Origin: Desulfobacter curvatus DSM 3379
GTDB taxonomy: Bacteria > Desulfobacterota > Desulfobacteria > Desulfobacterales > Desulfobacteraceae
Reading direction: 5' to 3'
Length of the DNA stretch: 16,496 nt
Assembly (NCBI RefSeq): GCF_000373985.1
Contig: NZ_KB893128.1
Span: forward strand, 1-16,496
A model generated the notes under the pieces. That model made no database searches. It saw only the letters and a list, made by a program, of their open reading frames with translations, and was not told the DNA's origin. Made by a program: the position numbers and the translations under genes. Below, one piece after another: positions 7,384 to 15,311 of the stretch; position 1 is the first letter of the stretch, and each line of letters opens with the position of its first letter.

Positions 7384-7430
7384 AATCAGGGCATGTCGCA
7401 AACCCAAATCACGCCAAAGGCGTCCTGATT
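7384..7430. repeat. Inverted repeat with inner hairpin, upstream of promoter
   Basis: AATCAGG (7384-7390) pairs with CCTGATT (7424-7430). Directly inside the right arm is a tight hairpin ACGCC-AAA-GGCGT (7411-7423). The element ends five bases before the -35 box at 7436, a place where a regulator could act on the biosynthetic operon. Confidence 0.45.
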
Positions 7431-7435
7431 TATCC

Positions 7436-7464
7436 TTGACAGTTCACAGCCTCTTATCTACCAT
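7436..7464 (+). promoter_or_regulatory. Sigma-70-like promoter of the biosynthetic cluster
   Basis: A perfect -35 box TTGACA (7436-7441) is followed after 17 bases by TACCAT (7459-7464), matching four of six positions of the -10 consensus including T1, A2 and T6. It lies 114 bases upstream of the ligase start and faces into the cluster, with no other gene between. Confidence 0.5.
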
Positions 7465-7578
7465 GGCCTTTCATTGTGGCCTTGCGTGTAAAAATGATAA
7501 TTTGTGGGTGTATAAAATTTTGAAATTTTTCTCTGTATCTCAATACCCATGGGATTTTTTTGCCCGGGTCAGTGATTC

Positions 7579-8961
7579 ATGAAACCAGATAGATTGCATT
7601 CTTTGACGGAACAGGCCGTGGCCGATCTCTTAAAAGGGAAGGGTGAGCCGGACAGACCTTTTTGCGGGCAGCGCACCTACGCAGAGATTCATGCCATGGC
7701 CCACGCCATTCTTGACGGATGCCCGGCAACAGGTGACCAAAGGGCATATCTGGCTGTCTTTACCACGGACAGGGCGGTTATCGCTGCCGCCATTGTGGCT
7801 GCGCTGGCCGGCGGTCCCATACTGATTCTGCCCCATGATATCTCGGACAAGGCACTCATGGATCTGGCAAGCGACCCGGCACATACATGGGTGGTGGCCG
7901 ATCCGGGCAGGACCTTGCCTGACCGGTTCAAAGAATTTGTCGTTACCCCGGTGGGCCACAGTTGCAATGCCATACCCTTAAATGCCGCCGTTGATCTGGA
8001 TGCGCCCCTGCTCAAACTGTATACCGGCGGTTCAACAGGGAAACCGGCCATATGGACAAAGACCGTGGCCAATATCATGGGCGAAGCCCTCTTCCATGTG
8101 AAAGAGCACGACATCTCCCAAGATGACGTGGTGGTTGCTACGGTGCCGCCCTATCATATTTACGGTCTGCTGTTTTCCGTAGCTGTCCCGTTGCTGGCCG
8201 GTGCAAGGGTGGCGGATCAAACCTGCGGATTTCCCCATGAGATTGTCAATCTGGTCACGGATGCGGGTGCAACCATCCTGGTTAGTGTGCCGGCCCATTT
8301 CAGAGCCTTGAAAGGCCATGATTTCCCGGGCCATGGTCTGCGTCTGGCTTTTTCTTCGGCAGGGGTTCTGGATGAGGCGGATGAAAGGGATTTCCGTCAA
8401 AGAAATAACGTTTGTTTAATGGAGGTCTACGGTTCAACGGAAACCGGCGGCATCGCTTTTAGATGCCGGGGACGTGATGAGTCTTTTTTCTCGCCTTTTA
8501 GTGTCATTGAAACCCATATTACAGAAGAGATCTTAAAGATTCGATCCCCTTTTATTTCGCCTGAAATCGATCTGGATGATTTGGGGCTTTACCTGGTGCC
8601 GGACAGGGTAAAACAATGCACAGCCAATAGCTTTGCCATCCTTGGCAGATCTGATACGATTGTAAAAATTGCCGGCATTCGGGTGGACCTGGATCAGGTC
8701 GGAGCGGTTTTGAAGACCATGGACGGGATCAGGGATGCCCTGGCCCTGGTAAAGGCTGTTCCCCGGGGCAGGGCCTTTGACATCTGTGCCCTTGTGGAAG
8801 GCAGCTGCACCCATGCGGATATCCGGAAATTTCTTTCCGGGCGGCTTGAGGCCGTAGCCCATCCCCGGAGGATTAAGGTTGTGAACCACATGCCCATGAC
8901 CCGTTCCGGGAAATATGACAGGGCCGCTGTTGCCGCCTTATTTGAAACGGAGGTCGGCTGA
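7579..8961 (+). CDS. AMP-forming acyl/aryl ligase (ApeH-like)
   Basis: The 460-residue protein is a member of the adenylate-forming ligase superfamily. The phosphate loop YTGGSTGKP is at 148-156, YGSTETGG at 284-291, the hinge-region motif GRSDTIVKIAGIRV at 356-369, and the catalytic lysine of the C-terminal lid is Lys445 in TRSGKYDR. It is shorter than most acyl-CoA synthetases (over 500 residues), as are the ligases of aryl-polyene clusters that load the aromatic starter acid onto a carrier protein. First gene of the cluster, it ends six bases before ketosynthase 1. By analogy with aryl-polyene pathways its substrate would be a hydroxybenzoate or cinnamate-like acid, but the sequence does not show this. 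Only a weak ribosome binding site (GGGTCAGTG) precedes the ATG. Confidence 0.82.
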   Translation: MKPDRLHSLTEQAVADLLKGKGEPDRPFCGQRTYAEIHAMAHAILDGCPATGDQRAYLAVFTTDRAVIAAAIVAALAGGPILILPHDISDKALMDLASDPAHTWVVADPGRTLPDRFKEFVVTPVGHSCNAIPLNAAVDLDAPLLKLYTGGSTGKPAIWTKTVANIMGEALFHVKEHDISQDDVVVATVPPYHIYGLLFSVAVPLLAGARVADQTCGFPHEIVNLVTDAGATILVSVPAHFRALKGHDFPGHGLRLAFSSAGVLDEADERDFRQRNNVCLMEVYGSTETGGIAFRCRGRDESFFSPFSVIETHITEEILKIRSPFISPEIDLDDLGLYLVPDRVKQCTANSFAILGRSDTIVKIAGIRVDLDQVGAVLKTMDGIRDALALVKAVPRGRAFDICALVEGSCTHADIRKFLSGRLEAVAHPRRIKVVNHMPMTRSGKYDRAAVAALFETEVG

Positions 8962-8967
8962 GGAAAA

Positions 8968-10203
8968 ATGAATCGCAGAGTGGTTATAACAGGGTATGGC
9001 GTCATCTCCCCCATCGGGGAGACGGAGGATGAGATTCTCCGGCACTTGACCCAGGGCATTTCAGGGGTTAAAAAACTTGAAGATGACGGGTTTTTATCCG
9101 AGGTTATCCGGTCCGGTGTCTTTGGCAGGATTGATTATCCCAAAACCTATCCCTTTGAACGAAACCATCGAAAAACCATGGGGCCGGTGGCCTTTGTTGC
9201 TTGCGAGTCCGCCCGGCGGGCCATTGAACAATCCGGTCTGGACAAGGCATTTTTAACCTCGGGCCAGGTGGGGGTGGCGTTCGGCTCCATCCATGGCAGC
9301 CCCTTTATCCAACGCCAGATCATGAGAGCCTATATTCAGGGCGGCAAAGACGGCGATCCGGGCATTAATGCGGCTGATTTTTTAAAATCCATGGCCCACA
9401 CCACAGCCGTGAACATCACAAAGATGTTCGGCATATCCGGCCGGGTCATCAGTCCCTGTACGGCATGCACCACCAGCAGCCAGTCCATTGGGTTCGGATA
9501 CGAAGCCATCCGGTTCGGCATGCAGGAGGCCATGGTGTGCGGCGGTGCCGACGAGTATGACACCTCAACCGTGGCTGTCTTTGACAACCTTCGGGCCTGC
9601 TCCACCCGGTTCAATGACACCCCGCATCTTACCCCGCGCCCCTTTGACAGCCGCCGGGACGGTCTGGTGGTGGGAGAAGGCGCCGGCGCCCTTGTGCTGG
9701 AGTCTCTGGAGCATGCGAAAGACCGGGGTGCAACCATCCTGGGCGAAGTTGTGGGGTTTGCCTCCAACAATAACGGCGGGGACATGATTCTGCCCAACCT
9801 GGCAGGGATTACCCAGACGTTGACCCTGGCCCTGGCCGATGCACAAATCGCTGCCCGGGATGTCGATTTTATCAGTGCCCATGCCACGGCCACCCGCCAG
9901 GGGGACACCATTGAGGCCATGGCCATCCACAATGTGTATGGAGATAAGACACGGGTGACGGCCCTGAAGAGCTACATGGGGCATACCATTGCCGCCTGCG
10001 GGGCCATTGAGACCATCATCACCCTGATGATGATGAAGCACGGGTTTATTCCGCCCACCCTCAATCTTGACACCGTGGATGAATCCTGCGCCATGATCAA
10101 CCATACACGGCAGGTGCTGGATGAGAAGATCAACACGGCATCGGTTCAGAATTTTGCCTTTGGCGGGGTGAATACCGCGCTTATATTAAAGAAATATAAT
10201 TGA
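8968..10203 (+). CDS. Beta-ketoacyl synthase 1, FabF/aryl-polyene type
   Basis: The 411-residue protein is a complete FabB/FabF-like ketosynthase. It catalyses decarboxylative condensation of an acyl chain with malonyl carrier protein. Catalytic residues are Cys167 in SPCTACTTSSQSIG, His305 in ISAHATATRQGD, Lys334 and His339 in LKSYMGHTIAACG. Two details differ from housekeeping enzymes: the His box reads HATAT instead of HGTGT, and the position after the nucleophile reads TTS rather than the usual small-residue-Gly pattern. A GAGG ribosome binding site overlaps the ligase stop codon. It overlaps the next gene by one base (TGATG). With ketosynthase 2 it could form a heterodimer as known for the type II aryl-polyene synthases, but which partner does what cannot be read from sequence alone. 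Confidence 0.9.
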   Translation: MNRRVVITGYGVISPIGETEDEILRHLTQGISGVKKLEDDGFLSEVIRSGVFGRIDYPKTYPFERNHRKTMGPVAFVACESARRAIEQSGLDKAFLTSGQVGVAFGSIHGSPFIQRQIMRAYIQGGKDGDPGINAADFLKSMAHTTAVNITKMFGISGRVISPCTACTTSSQSIGFGYEAIRFGMQEAMVCGGADEYDTSTVAVFDNLRACSTRFNDTPHLTPRPFDSRRDGLVVGEGAGALVLESLEHAKDRGATILGEVVGFASNNNGGDMILPNLAGITQTLTLALADAQIAARDVDFISAHATATRQGDTIEAMAIHNVYGDKTRVTALKSYMGHTIAACGAIETIITLMMMKHGFIPPTLNLDTVDESCAMINHTRQVLDEKINTASVQNFAFGGVNTALILKKYN

Positions 10204-11045
10204 TGGAAACCCGATCTTCAAACGCCGTAAATGAAACAAAACCTAAGGGTTTGGCTATTCTGTCTTTTATGCGGGATCTGGTCATTACACTGCTGCTTTG
10301 GGGTTATTTTATTTTTGGATTTCTCCTGTTTTTTTCTCCGTTTTATTTGATTGCTTTTGTTTGTCCACCTATACGGGAAGCGGCCGTTCAATGTCTTAAC
10401 TGCTTGTTTTACAAAGTGTTTTTTGTTTTTGTCCGCGTACTTATGCCGGGCATTGGCTGGCACATTGATCCCAAAGTCAAAGGACTTGAAAACTGCATCG
10501 TTGTCTGCAATCATGTCTCATATTTAGATCCTCTGGTGATGATCAGTTTATTCAGGCGTCATAAAACCATTGTCAAGGGCACCTTTTTCAAGGTGCCGGT
10601 GTTCGGCTGGGTCTTAAGGGCGGCAGGCTATATCCCATCCATGCCCAAGGGGCGGATGGCCGGTCTGATGGTGCGTCAGACCAGCACCCTTGCATCCTTT
10701 CTTGAAAAGGGCGGAATCCTTTTTGTGTTTCCCGAAGGCACCCGGAACCGCAACGCCGGAGCCGGCGTTCTGAGATTTCACAGCGGTGTATTTAAAATGG
10801 CAAGGCTTTGCAGATCCCCCATAAATGTACTGATGATTCGTAATACCGATAAACTATTCAGACCCGGGCGGTTTTTATTTCACACTGATTTTTCCGGCAT
10901 CATCCGCGTGGAACTTGCCGGTACGATTCGGCCGGATTATGATAAAGAAACCGTTTCCACGGATGGACTCATGGAACAGGCCGGAACGATTTTAACCGAA
11001 AAACAAAGGACATCTTCTTGGGAGCATCAAACAGACAGGCCGTAA
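10203..11045 (+). CDS. PlsC-like 1-acyl-glycerol-phosphate acyltransferase
   Basis: ATG 10203 shares its A with the TGA of ketosynthase 1, so translation is coupled; a TTG one codon earlier is less likely. The 280-residue protein has a hydrophobic N-terminal membrane segment (about 27-53), the acyltransferase motif NHVSYLDP (His104, Asp109), a GTFFKVPVFGWVLR region (126-139) and FPEGTR (176-181). These are the four-block marks of the PlsC/lysophosphatidate acyltransferase family. Placed between two ketosynthases, it probably transfers the polyketide or polyene chain from its carrier to a membrane lipid acceptor rather than serving housekeeping phospholipid synthesis; such a gene is usual in aryl-polyene clusters. 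Its 3' end overlaps ketosynthase 2 by 28 bases. Confidence 0.85.
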   Translation: METRSSNAVNETKPKGLAILSFMRDLVITLLLWGYFIFGFLLFFSPFYLIAFVCPPIREAAVQCLNCLFYKVFFVFVRVLMPGIGWHIDPKVKGLENCIVVCNHVSYLDPLVMISLFRRHKTIVKGTFFKVPVFGWVLRAAGYIPSMPKGRMAGLMVRQTSTLASFLEKGGILFVFPEGTRNRNAGAGVLRFHSGVFKMARLCRSPINVLMIRNTDKLFRPGRFLFHTDFSGIIRVELAGTIRPDYDKETVSTDGLMEQAGTILTEKQRTSSWEHQTDRP

Positions 11046-12268
11046 TTCTGGGATATGATGCGGTTTGCCCTCTGGGAACGCAGTTGCCTGATGCCTGGAA
11101 AAAGGCCTTGAAAGGAGACAGCGGTATTGGGCCGCTGACCCGATTCTCCATGGATGACGACTTTCCGGTGCGCATTGCAGGCGAAGTGGCAAGCATTGAC
11201 GATCTGGATTACCCTTTTCTTAAACCCCGGGAGCGTGCCAGGTGGACCTCGCCTATTTTTAAGCATGCCATGCTGACCACATCCCGGGCCATTGAGCGAA
11301 GCGGGATTGAGATTACCCCGGAGATTGCCCCCAGAACCGCCATTACCTACAGTTCCGCCCTGGGCGGGTTGGATGCCGCGCTGGAGGCGGACCGCAGATT
11401 GGTCAGGGAAAACCGGCTGCCTAAACCCTTTACCAATCCCAATGCCTGCATCAACATGGTGGGGGGCAAGGTCTCCATCCTCACCGGTGCCACCGGCCCC
11501 ATCACCTCAACCATTACAGCCTGTGCAACAGGGGCGACCTCCATGATCATCGGCGCCATGTTCATTGCCCAGGGGCTTTGCGATGTGGCGATCTGCGGTG
11601 CCGTGGATTTTGCCCTGGTGCCTGCCATCATTGCCGGGTTTTCCACCATGAACGGCACCTTTTTCCCAAAGCCCGGGGAAAACGTTCCGGCCTGGGCTGC
11701 AAGCCGCCCATTTTCGAAAAACCGAAGGGGATTCGTGGTCTCCGAAGGGGCCGGCGCCGTGATCCTGGCTGCCCGGGAGTTTGCCCGGAGCTGGGGCTTG
11801 ACCTATCATGCGGCCCTTGCCGGATGGGGCATGACCTCGGACGCCCATCATGTGGTAGCGCCGTATTTGCCCACGGTAACCCGGTGCATGGAATTAGCGC
11901 TGGCGCATGCCGGGATTGACCCGCAAGCGGTTTCCAGTGTCAATGCCCATGCCACCGCCACCCAGGTGGGGGATAAGGTGGAGTATGATGCCTTGTCAGC
12001 GGTGTTTGGCAAAAAGATTCCGCCGGTGACAGCCAATAAGTCCATGATTGGTCACGCCATGGGCGCATCCAGCGCCATTGAGACCATTTTTTCCGTCCAG
12101 GGAATGATTGACGGGAAAATTCCTCCCACCATCAACTATGATCCGGATCCTGATATGGCGTTTGACTGCGTGACAGACAATGCAAGACACCTGGACCAGC
12201 CGTATGTGTTGAAAAATGCATTTGGATTTGGCGGATGTAATGCCTGCATTGTACTGGAAAAATGTTGA
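11018..12268 (+). CDS. Beta-ketoacyl synthase 2
   Basis: The start is TTG at 11018, inside the acyltransferase gene, supported by AAAGGA seven bases upstream and by the early strand AVILGYDAVCPLG (residues 8-20) that matches ketosynthase N-termini. The 416-residue protein keeps a full catalytic set: Cys169 in TITACATGATS, His311 in VNAHATATQVGD, Lys341 and His346 in NKSMIGHAMG. It shares the HATAT box with ketosynthase 1, which hints that the two are close partners. If one of them is the chain-length factor of a heterodimer it has not lost its nucleophile, unlike chain-length factors of aromatic polyketide synthases, which normally lack the Cys. A 113-base gap with two small hairpins separates it from ketosynthase 3. 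Confidence 0.9.
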   Translation: MGASNRQAVILGYDAVCPLGTQLPDAWKKALKGDSGIGPLTRFSMDDDFPVRIAGEVASIDDLDYPFLKPRERARWTSPIFKHAMLTTSRAIERSGIEITPEIAPRTAITYSSALGGLDAALEADRRLVRENRLPKPFTNPNACINMVGGKVSILTGATGPITSTITACATGATSMIIGAMFIAQGLCDVAICGAVDFALVPAIIAGFSTMNGTFFPKPGENVPAWAASRPFSKNRRGFVVSEGAGAVILAAREFARSWGLTYHAALAGWGMTSDAHHVVAPYLPTVTRCMELALAHAGIDPQAVSSVNAHATATQVGDKVEYDALSAVFGKKIPPVTANKSMIGHAMGASSAIETIFSVQGMIDGKIPPTINYDPDPDMAFDCVTDNARHLDQPYVLKNAFGFGGCNACIVLEKC

Positions 12269-12381
12269 AAACAGCCACGGGCTGGCCTGGTCTGTCAACA
12301 TCCAGGCTCACCCCACAACAAAGCATGAAAGTAACTTAACAACATATTGGAACTTTCTTGTAAAAAAATAGAGATAAGACC
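12269..12381. other. Gap with two small hairpins between ketosynthases 2 and 3
   Basis: This gap stands out because the other gene junctions in the cluster are tight or overlapping. AGCC-ACG-GGCT (12273-12283) and GCCTGG (12285-12290) with CCAGGC (12302-12307) can form adjacent hairpins soon after the stop of ketosynthase 2. No T-run follows, so only partial termination or RNA processing is plausible. A separate promoter for ketosynthase 3 may lie in the AT-rich half (12320-12375), but no clear boxes were found. Confidence 0.4.
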
Positions 12382-13647
12382 ATGAAAGCACCATTGAACA
12401 GGCGGGTTTTTGTTTTAGGGTACGGGGCGGCCACTCCGTTGGGGGCAACCTTTGACCTGACCTTTGAAAATGCTGTGGCCGGCAAAGCAGGGTTTAGAAG
12501 GATCACCCGGTGTGAGGTGAAAACCCCGAGCAATGTGGTGGGCGAAATACCGGACTGGGATCCCGTGGCAAGCGGGATGTTTGAAAAAAAAGAGGCACAT
12601 AACTGGAATGCGGCGTTTGTGCTGTTGACCGTGGCCGTGTGCCGGGAGGCCCTGGCTCACGCCGGTATTGTCATGGAACCCGATATCGGCCGGCGGACCG
12701 CCTGCTTGATCGGTTCTGCCCTGAACGGTATGGATGCCTTCAGAATTGCCTCGGAGAAATATGCCAATGCAGGCCCTTTGCGGGTCAGCCCCTATCTTCT
12801 GCCCAATCTGTGCGGCAACATGCCCGCAAGCAAGGCCGGTATTGATTTAGGCTTTACCGGGCCGTTGTTCTCCCCCCAGGGGGCGTGTGCGTCGGGCAAC
12901 CACGCCATCGGCATGGGAGCCAGGATGATCCGGGACGGTGATGTGGATGTTGTGCTGGCAGGCGGTGTGGACACGCCTCTGGTGCCGGAGATCGTCCAGG
13001 GGTTTGCCAACATGGGGGCCACCATAAGAGTCAATCCCGAGGACCGGGCCTATGAGGACCCGGGCCAGGCCAGCCGTCCGTTCAGCCGCGACCGCAAGGG
13101 CATGGTGCTCTCCGAAGGGTGCGGCGTGGTGGTGCTGGCCGCAGAGGAGGTCGCGAAGGCCTACGGACTTAAACCCCGGGCCGAAGTGGCAGGGATCGGC
13201 TGGACCTCGGATGCCTTTCATTTTACCAGTCCAAATCTTGAAACCATTGTCCGGGCCATGCACCAGGCCATTGATGATGCCCAGATTGCACCCCGGGATA
13301 TCCAGTATATTAATGCCCATGGGACCTCCACCTTTAAAGGTGACACGTCAGAGGCCGACTGCTTAAGGCAGGTGTTCGGGCACCATTTAGGGCAGATCCC
13401 CGTATCCTCCAACAAGTCCCAGATCGGCCACACATTAGGGGCGGCAGCCGCCATTGAGGCCGCATTGAGCATTGAGGCCATGCAGATGGGTATGGTGCTG
13501 CCCACCATTAATCATAAACCCGCCCCTGAATTTGACGACCTGGATGTGGTGCCGGATACCTTCAGAGCCCACCCGCACGATTTTTTGTTGTCCAATGCCT
13601 ACGGGTTTGGCGGAACGAATTGCTGTATTGTATTCAAAGGGGTGTAA
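12382..13647 (+). CDS. Beta-ketoacyl synthase 3, FabF type
   Basis: This 421-residue ketosynthase has Cys169 in SPQGACASGNHAIG, His313 in the standard box INAHGTSTFKGD, and Lys345 and His350 in SNKSQIGHTLGAAAA. Unlike ketosynthases 1 and 2 it keeps the canonical HGTST form, so it is more like ordinary FabF or KSs of polyketide assembly lines. All catalytic residues are intact. It could be the priming or additional elongation enzyme. It lies after a 113-base gap and is followed four bases later by the thioesterase gene. Ribosome binding is weak (GAGATAAG about six bases upstream of ATG). Confidence 0.9.
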   Translation: MKAPLNRRVFVLGYGAATPLGATFDLTFENAVAGKAGFRRITRCEVKTPSNVVGEIPDWDPVASGMFEKKEAHNWNAAFVLLTVAVCREALAHAGIVMEPDIGRRTACLIGSALNGMDAFRIASEKYANAGPLRVSPYLLPNLCGNMPASKAGIDLGFTGPLFSPQGACASGNHAIGMGARMIRDGDVDVVLAGGVDTPLVPEIVQGFANMGATIRVNPEDRAYEDPGQASRPFSRDRKGMVLSEGCGVVVLAAEEVAKAYGLKPRAEVAGIGWTSDAFHFTSPNLETIVRAMHQAIDDAQIAPRDIQYINAHGTSTFKGDTSEADCLRQVFGHHLGQIPVSSNKSQIGHTLGAAAAIEAALSIEAMQMGMVLPTINHKPAPEFDDLDVVPDTFRAHPHDFLLSNAYGFGGTNCCIVFKGV

Positions 13648-13651
13648 GACC

Positions 13652-14134
13652 ATGAGACCCAAACCGTTTAAACCCGAAATTACAGATGACAACATCCCTT
13701 ATGTAAAGGACCAAACCACTGGGTTGATTTGGCACAGAACCAGCCATAGAACTCTTTATGCGGACACGGACCGTTCCCAGGTGGTTTACCATGCCAATTA
13801 TTTAAGATTTTTTGAGCAGGGCAGGGCGGATTTAATGCGGGACATTGCCTACCCCTACCGGGAAATTGAAGAGAGCGGGTTTGTCTATCCCATCATCGAG
13901 ACCAAACTGAACTATTTTGCCCCTCTGTTTTATGACGACCTGATGTGGATTCATACCCGGCCTGCCGGCCTGGAACGGGTTAAGCTTCAGTTTGATTACG
14001 TGATCACAAGCCAAACCTATGACCAGATTATCTGTAAGGGCTATACCCGGCATTGCGCCACCAATGCCCAGGGCATACCCGTTGGCGTGGATGAGAAAAC
14101 CGTCCGGGTCTGGACACAGTTTCCACGGTCCTAA
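13652..14134 (+). CDS. 4HBT/YbgC-like acyl thioesterase
   Basis: ATG 13652 is chosen because it follows the ketosynthase 3 stop by four bases; an earlier start would run deep into that gene. The 160-residue protein has the hot-dog-fold signature LYADTDRSQVVYHANYLRFF (35-54); Asp40 is the expected catalytic residue and VVYHANY lines the acyl site. It would hydrolyse or transfer an acyl thioester, for release or editing of chains on the carrier protein, a role given to the thioesterase of aryl-polyene clusters. Its TAA overlaps the stop codon of the convergent minus-strand gene (shared bases CTAA, 14131-14134). Confidence 0.85.
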   Translation: MRPKPFKPEITDDNIPYVKDQTTGLIWHRTSHRTLYADTDRSQVVYHANYLRFFEQGRADLMRDIAYPYREIEESGFVYPIIETKLNYFAPLFYDDLMWIHTRPAGLERVKLQFDYVITSQTYDQIICKGYTRHCATNAQGIPVGVDEKTVRVWTQFPRS

Positions 14135-14484
14135 GTTCCGAATCGGTGTATCAGGGACTCCATGGTAATCCTTGTCAGCCAGCGAAGAATAATCAGGGAA
14201 TATTCAGCCCCGGAAAGGACCATGCCGGCCATGAAAACCAGGTGGGAAAGGCCGTAAAATCCAGGGCCGCCGATGACGGTGAACCAGGGATTGCCTGTTT
14301 TAAGAGAGATCATGCCCATCAGACCGACCATGGGCCATCCTAAAACATAGCTGAAGGCAATGGCAAACACACCGGCCAGTACTTTAAAGGACGGCTTTTC
14401 ACGAAAAGCACTTAGATCGGCTTTGTCTTCAATGGCATTGCGGACAAACGGGGTTTGGTGAATTTTATTGAGCAGGGTCATCAT
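14131..14484 (-). CDS. Small membrane protein, unknown function, inside the cluster
   Basis: Read from ATG 14484 it has 117 residues; a TTG at 14544 would give 137, but the extra 20 residues show no marked feature. No strong ribosome binding site supports either start. Two long hydrophobic segments are visible: one from VLAGVFAIAFSYVLGWPMVG and one from FTVIGGPGFYGLSHLVFMAG, joined by a short polar turn. The conserved look (FREKPSF before the first segment, GWP, GGP, YGLSH) suggests a real inner-membrane protein. It lies on the opposite strand between thioesterase and glycosyltransferase genes, converging on the former with overlapping stops. I do not recognise a named family. A role in membrane assembly of the polyene lipid is possible from context only. 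Confidence 0.6.
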   Translation of the reverse strand: MMTLLNKIHQTPFVRNAIEDKADLSAFREKPSFKVLAGVFAIAFSYVLGWPMVGLMGMISLKTGNPWFTVIGGPGFYGLSHLVFMAGMVLSGAEYSLIILRWLTRITMESLIHRFGT

Positions 14485-14569
14485 GGATGATTTATACCGG
14501 ATAATGGGGGTCACAGTAAATTTAAATTTTTTGCTTTGATTCAATTATCCCACACCAAGGAGGATATAC

Positions 14570-15301
14570 GTGGGGGCAGAAGCCAGGCCAAATGAGTACG
14601 GAAAAAATTCAGGACATCGCTTTGCCGTGGTGATTCCTGTGTATAACCACGGTATAACGGTCAAAGCCGTGGTGCTTGAAGCGGTGAAGCTTGGATTTCC
14701 GGTCATTGTTGTGGATGACGGCTCTACGGACATCACCCCCCAACGTCTTCAAGGCATCCCGGGTATCCGGGTAATGACCCATGAACAGAACCTTGGTAAA
14801 GGTGCTGCTCTGATGACCGGATTTAAGGTCGCGGCTGAAATGGCTGATTTTGCTATCACTCTGGATGCTGACGGCCAGCATTTTCCCAAGGATGCCCTTG
14901 CCATGATTGCTGCTGTTCCCAAAGGGAAAAAACCGTTGGTGACCGGGTATCGAAAACAGATGGAAAATGAGTCTGTCCCATGGACCAGCCGCATGGGCAG
15001 ACGGTTTTCAAACCTCTGGATTACAGCATCGGGCGGACCCTGCATCCGGGATTCCCAAAGTGGGTTCCGCGTCTACCCGCTGCCCGAAACCCTGAATCTG
15101 AAAACCCAAGCCAGGCGGTATCAATTTGAGGTGGAGGTGCTGGTCAAAGCCCACAGGAATAAAATTGACGTCATTGAAGTGCCCATCCGTGTTGCATATC
15201 CGGTGGACAGGATTTCTCATTTTCATCCCTTTATTGATTTTTTACGCAACAGCGCCACATTCAGCCGATTGATATTCCGGCGTATCATCGGTCTGGTTTA
15301 A
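14570..15301 (+). CDS. Family 2 glycosyltransferase
   Basis: The start is GTG, marked by a perfect AAGGAGG (14557-14563) six bases upstream. The 243-residue protein has a GT-A fold of family 2: strand FAVVIPVYNHG (18-28), VVDDGSTD (47-54), the metal-binding LDADGQH (98-104) and the acceptor-side DSQSGFRVYP (161-170). It resembles the short dolichyl-phosphate-mannose-synthase-like enzymes. No membrane helix follows the catalytic domain. It stands ten bases before an LpxL-like acyltransferase. In aryl-polyene clusters of gammaproteobacteria these two activities are often fused in one protein, so here they are probably the separated halves that add a sugar and an acyl group while building a polyene glycolipid. 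Confidence 0.85.
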   Translation: MGAEARPNEYGKNSGHRFAVVIPVYNHGITVKAVVLEAVKLGFPVIVVDDGSTDITPQRLQGIPGIRVMTHEQNLGKGAALMTGFKVAAEMADFAITLDADGQHFPKDALAMIAAVPKGKKPLVTGYRKQMENESVPWTSRMGRRFSNLWITASGGPCIRDSQSGFRVYPLPETLNLKTQARRYQFEVEVLVKAHRNKIDVIEVPIRVAYPVDRISHFHPFIDFLRNSATFSRLIFRRIIGLV

Positions 15302-15311
15302 AGGATTTTTT

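Larger units (their letters stand above)
7256..7578. other. Palindrome-rich intergenic region with promoter
   Basis: No gene was seen. The region holds two dyads (7285-7343 and 7384-7430, listed separately), a sigma-70-like promoter (7436-7464) and about 114 bases of leader before the ligase gene. The leader contains GGCC repeats (7465-7481), an AT-rich dyad AAAATTT/AAATTTT near 7516-7530 and CCCATGGG near 7547. A clear terminator for the cytochrome gene is lacking, although the first dyad may act as one. Confidence 0.6.

Noticed and set aside
9336..9932. Long minus-strand frame (198 codons) opposite ketosynthase 1.
   Set aside because: Lies wholly within a well-supported ketosynthase and is explained by the GC-rich codon pattern of the plus-strand gene; the same holds for other long opposite-strand frames over 7579-13647.
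14485..14544. N-terminal extension of the minus-strand membrane protein from a TTG start.
   Set aside because: No clear ribosome binding site and no domain content in the added 20 residues; the ATG at 14484 was preferred, though not proven.
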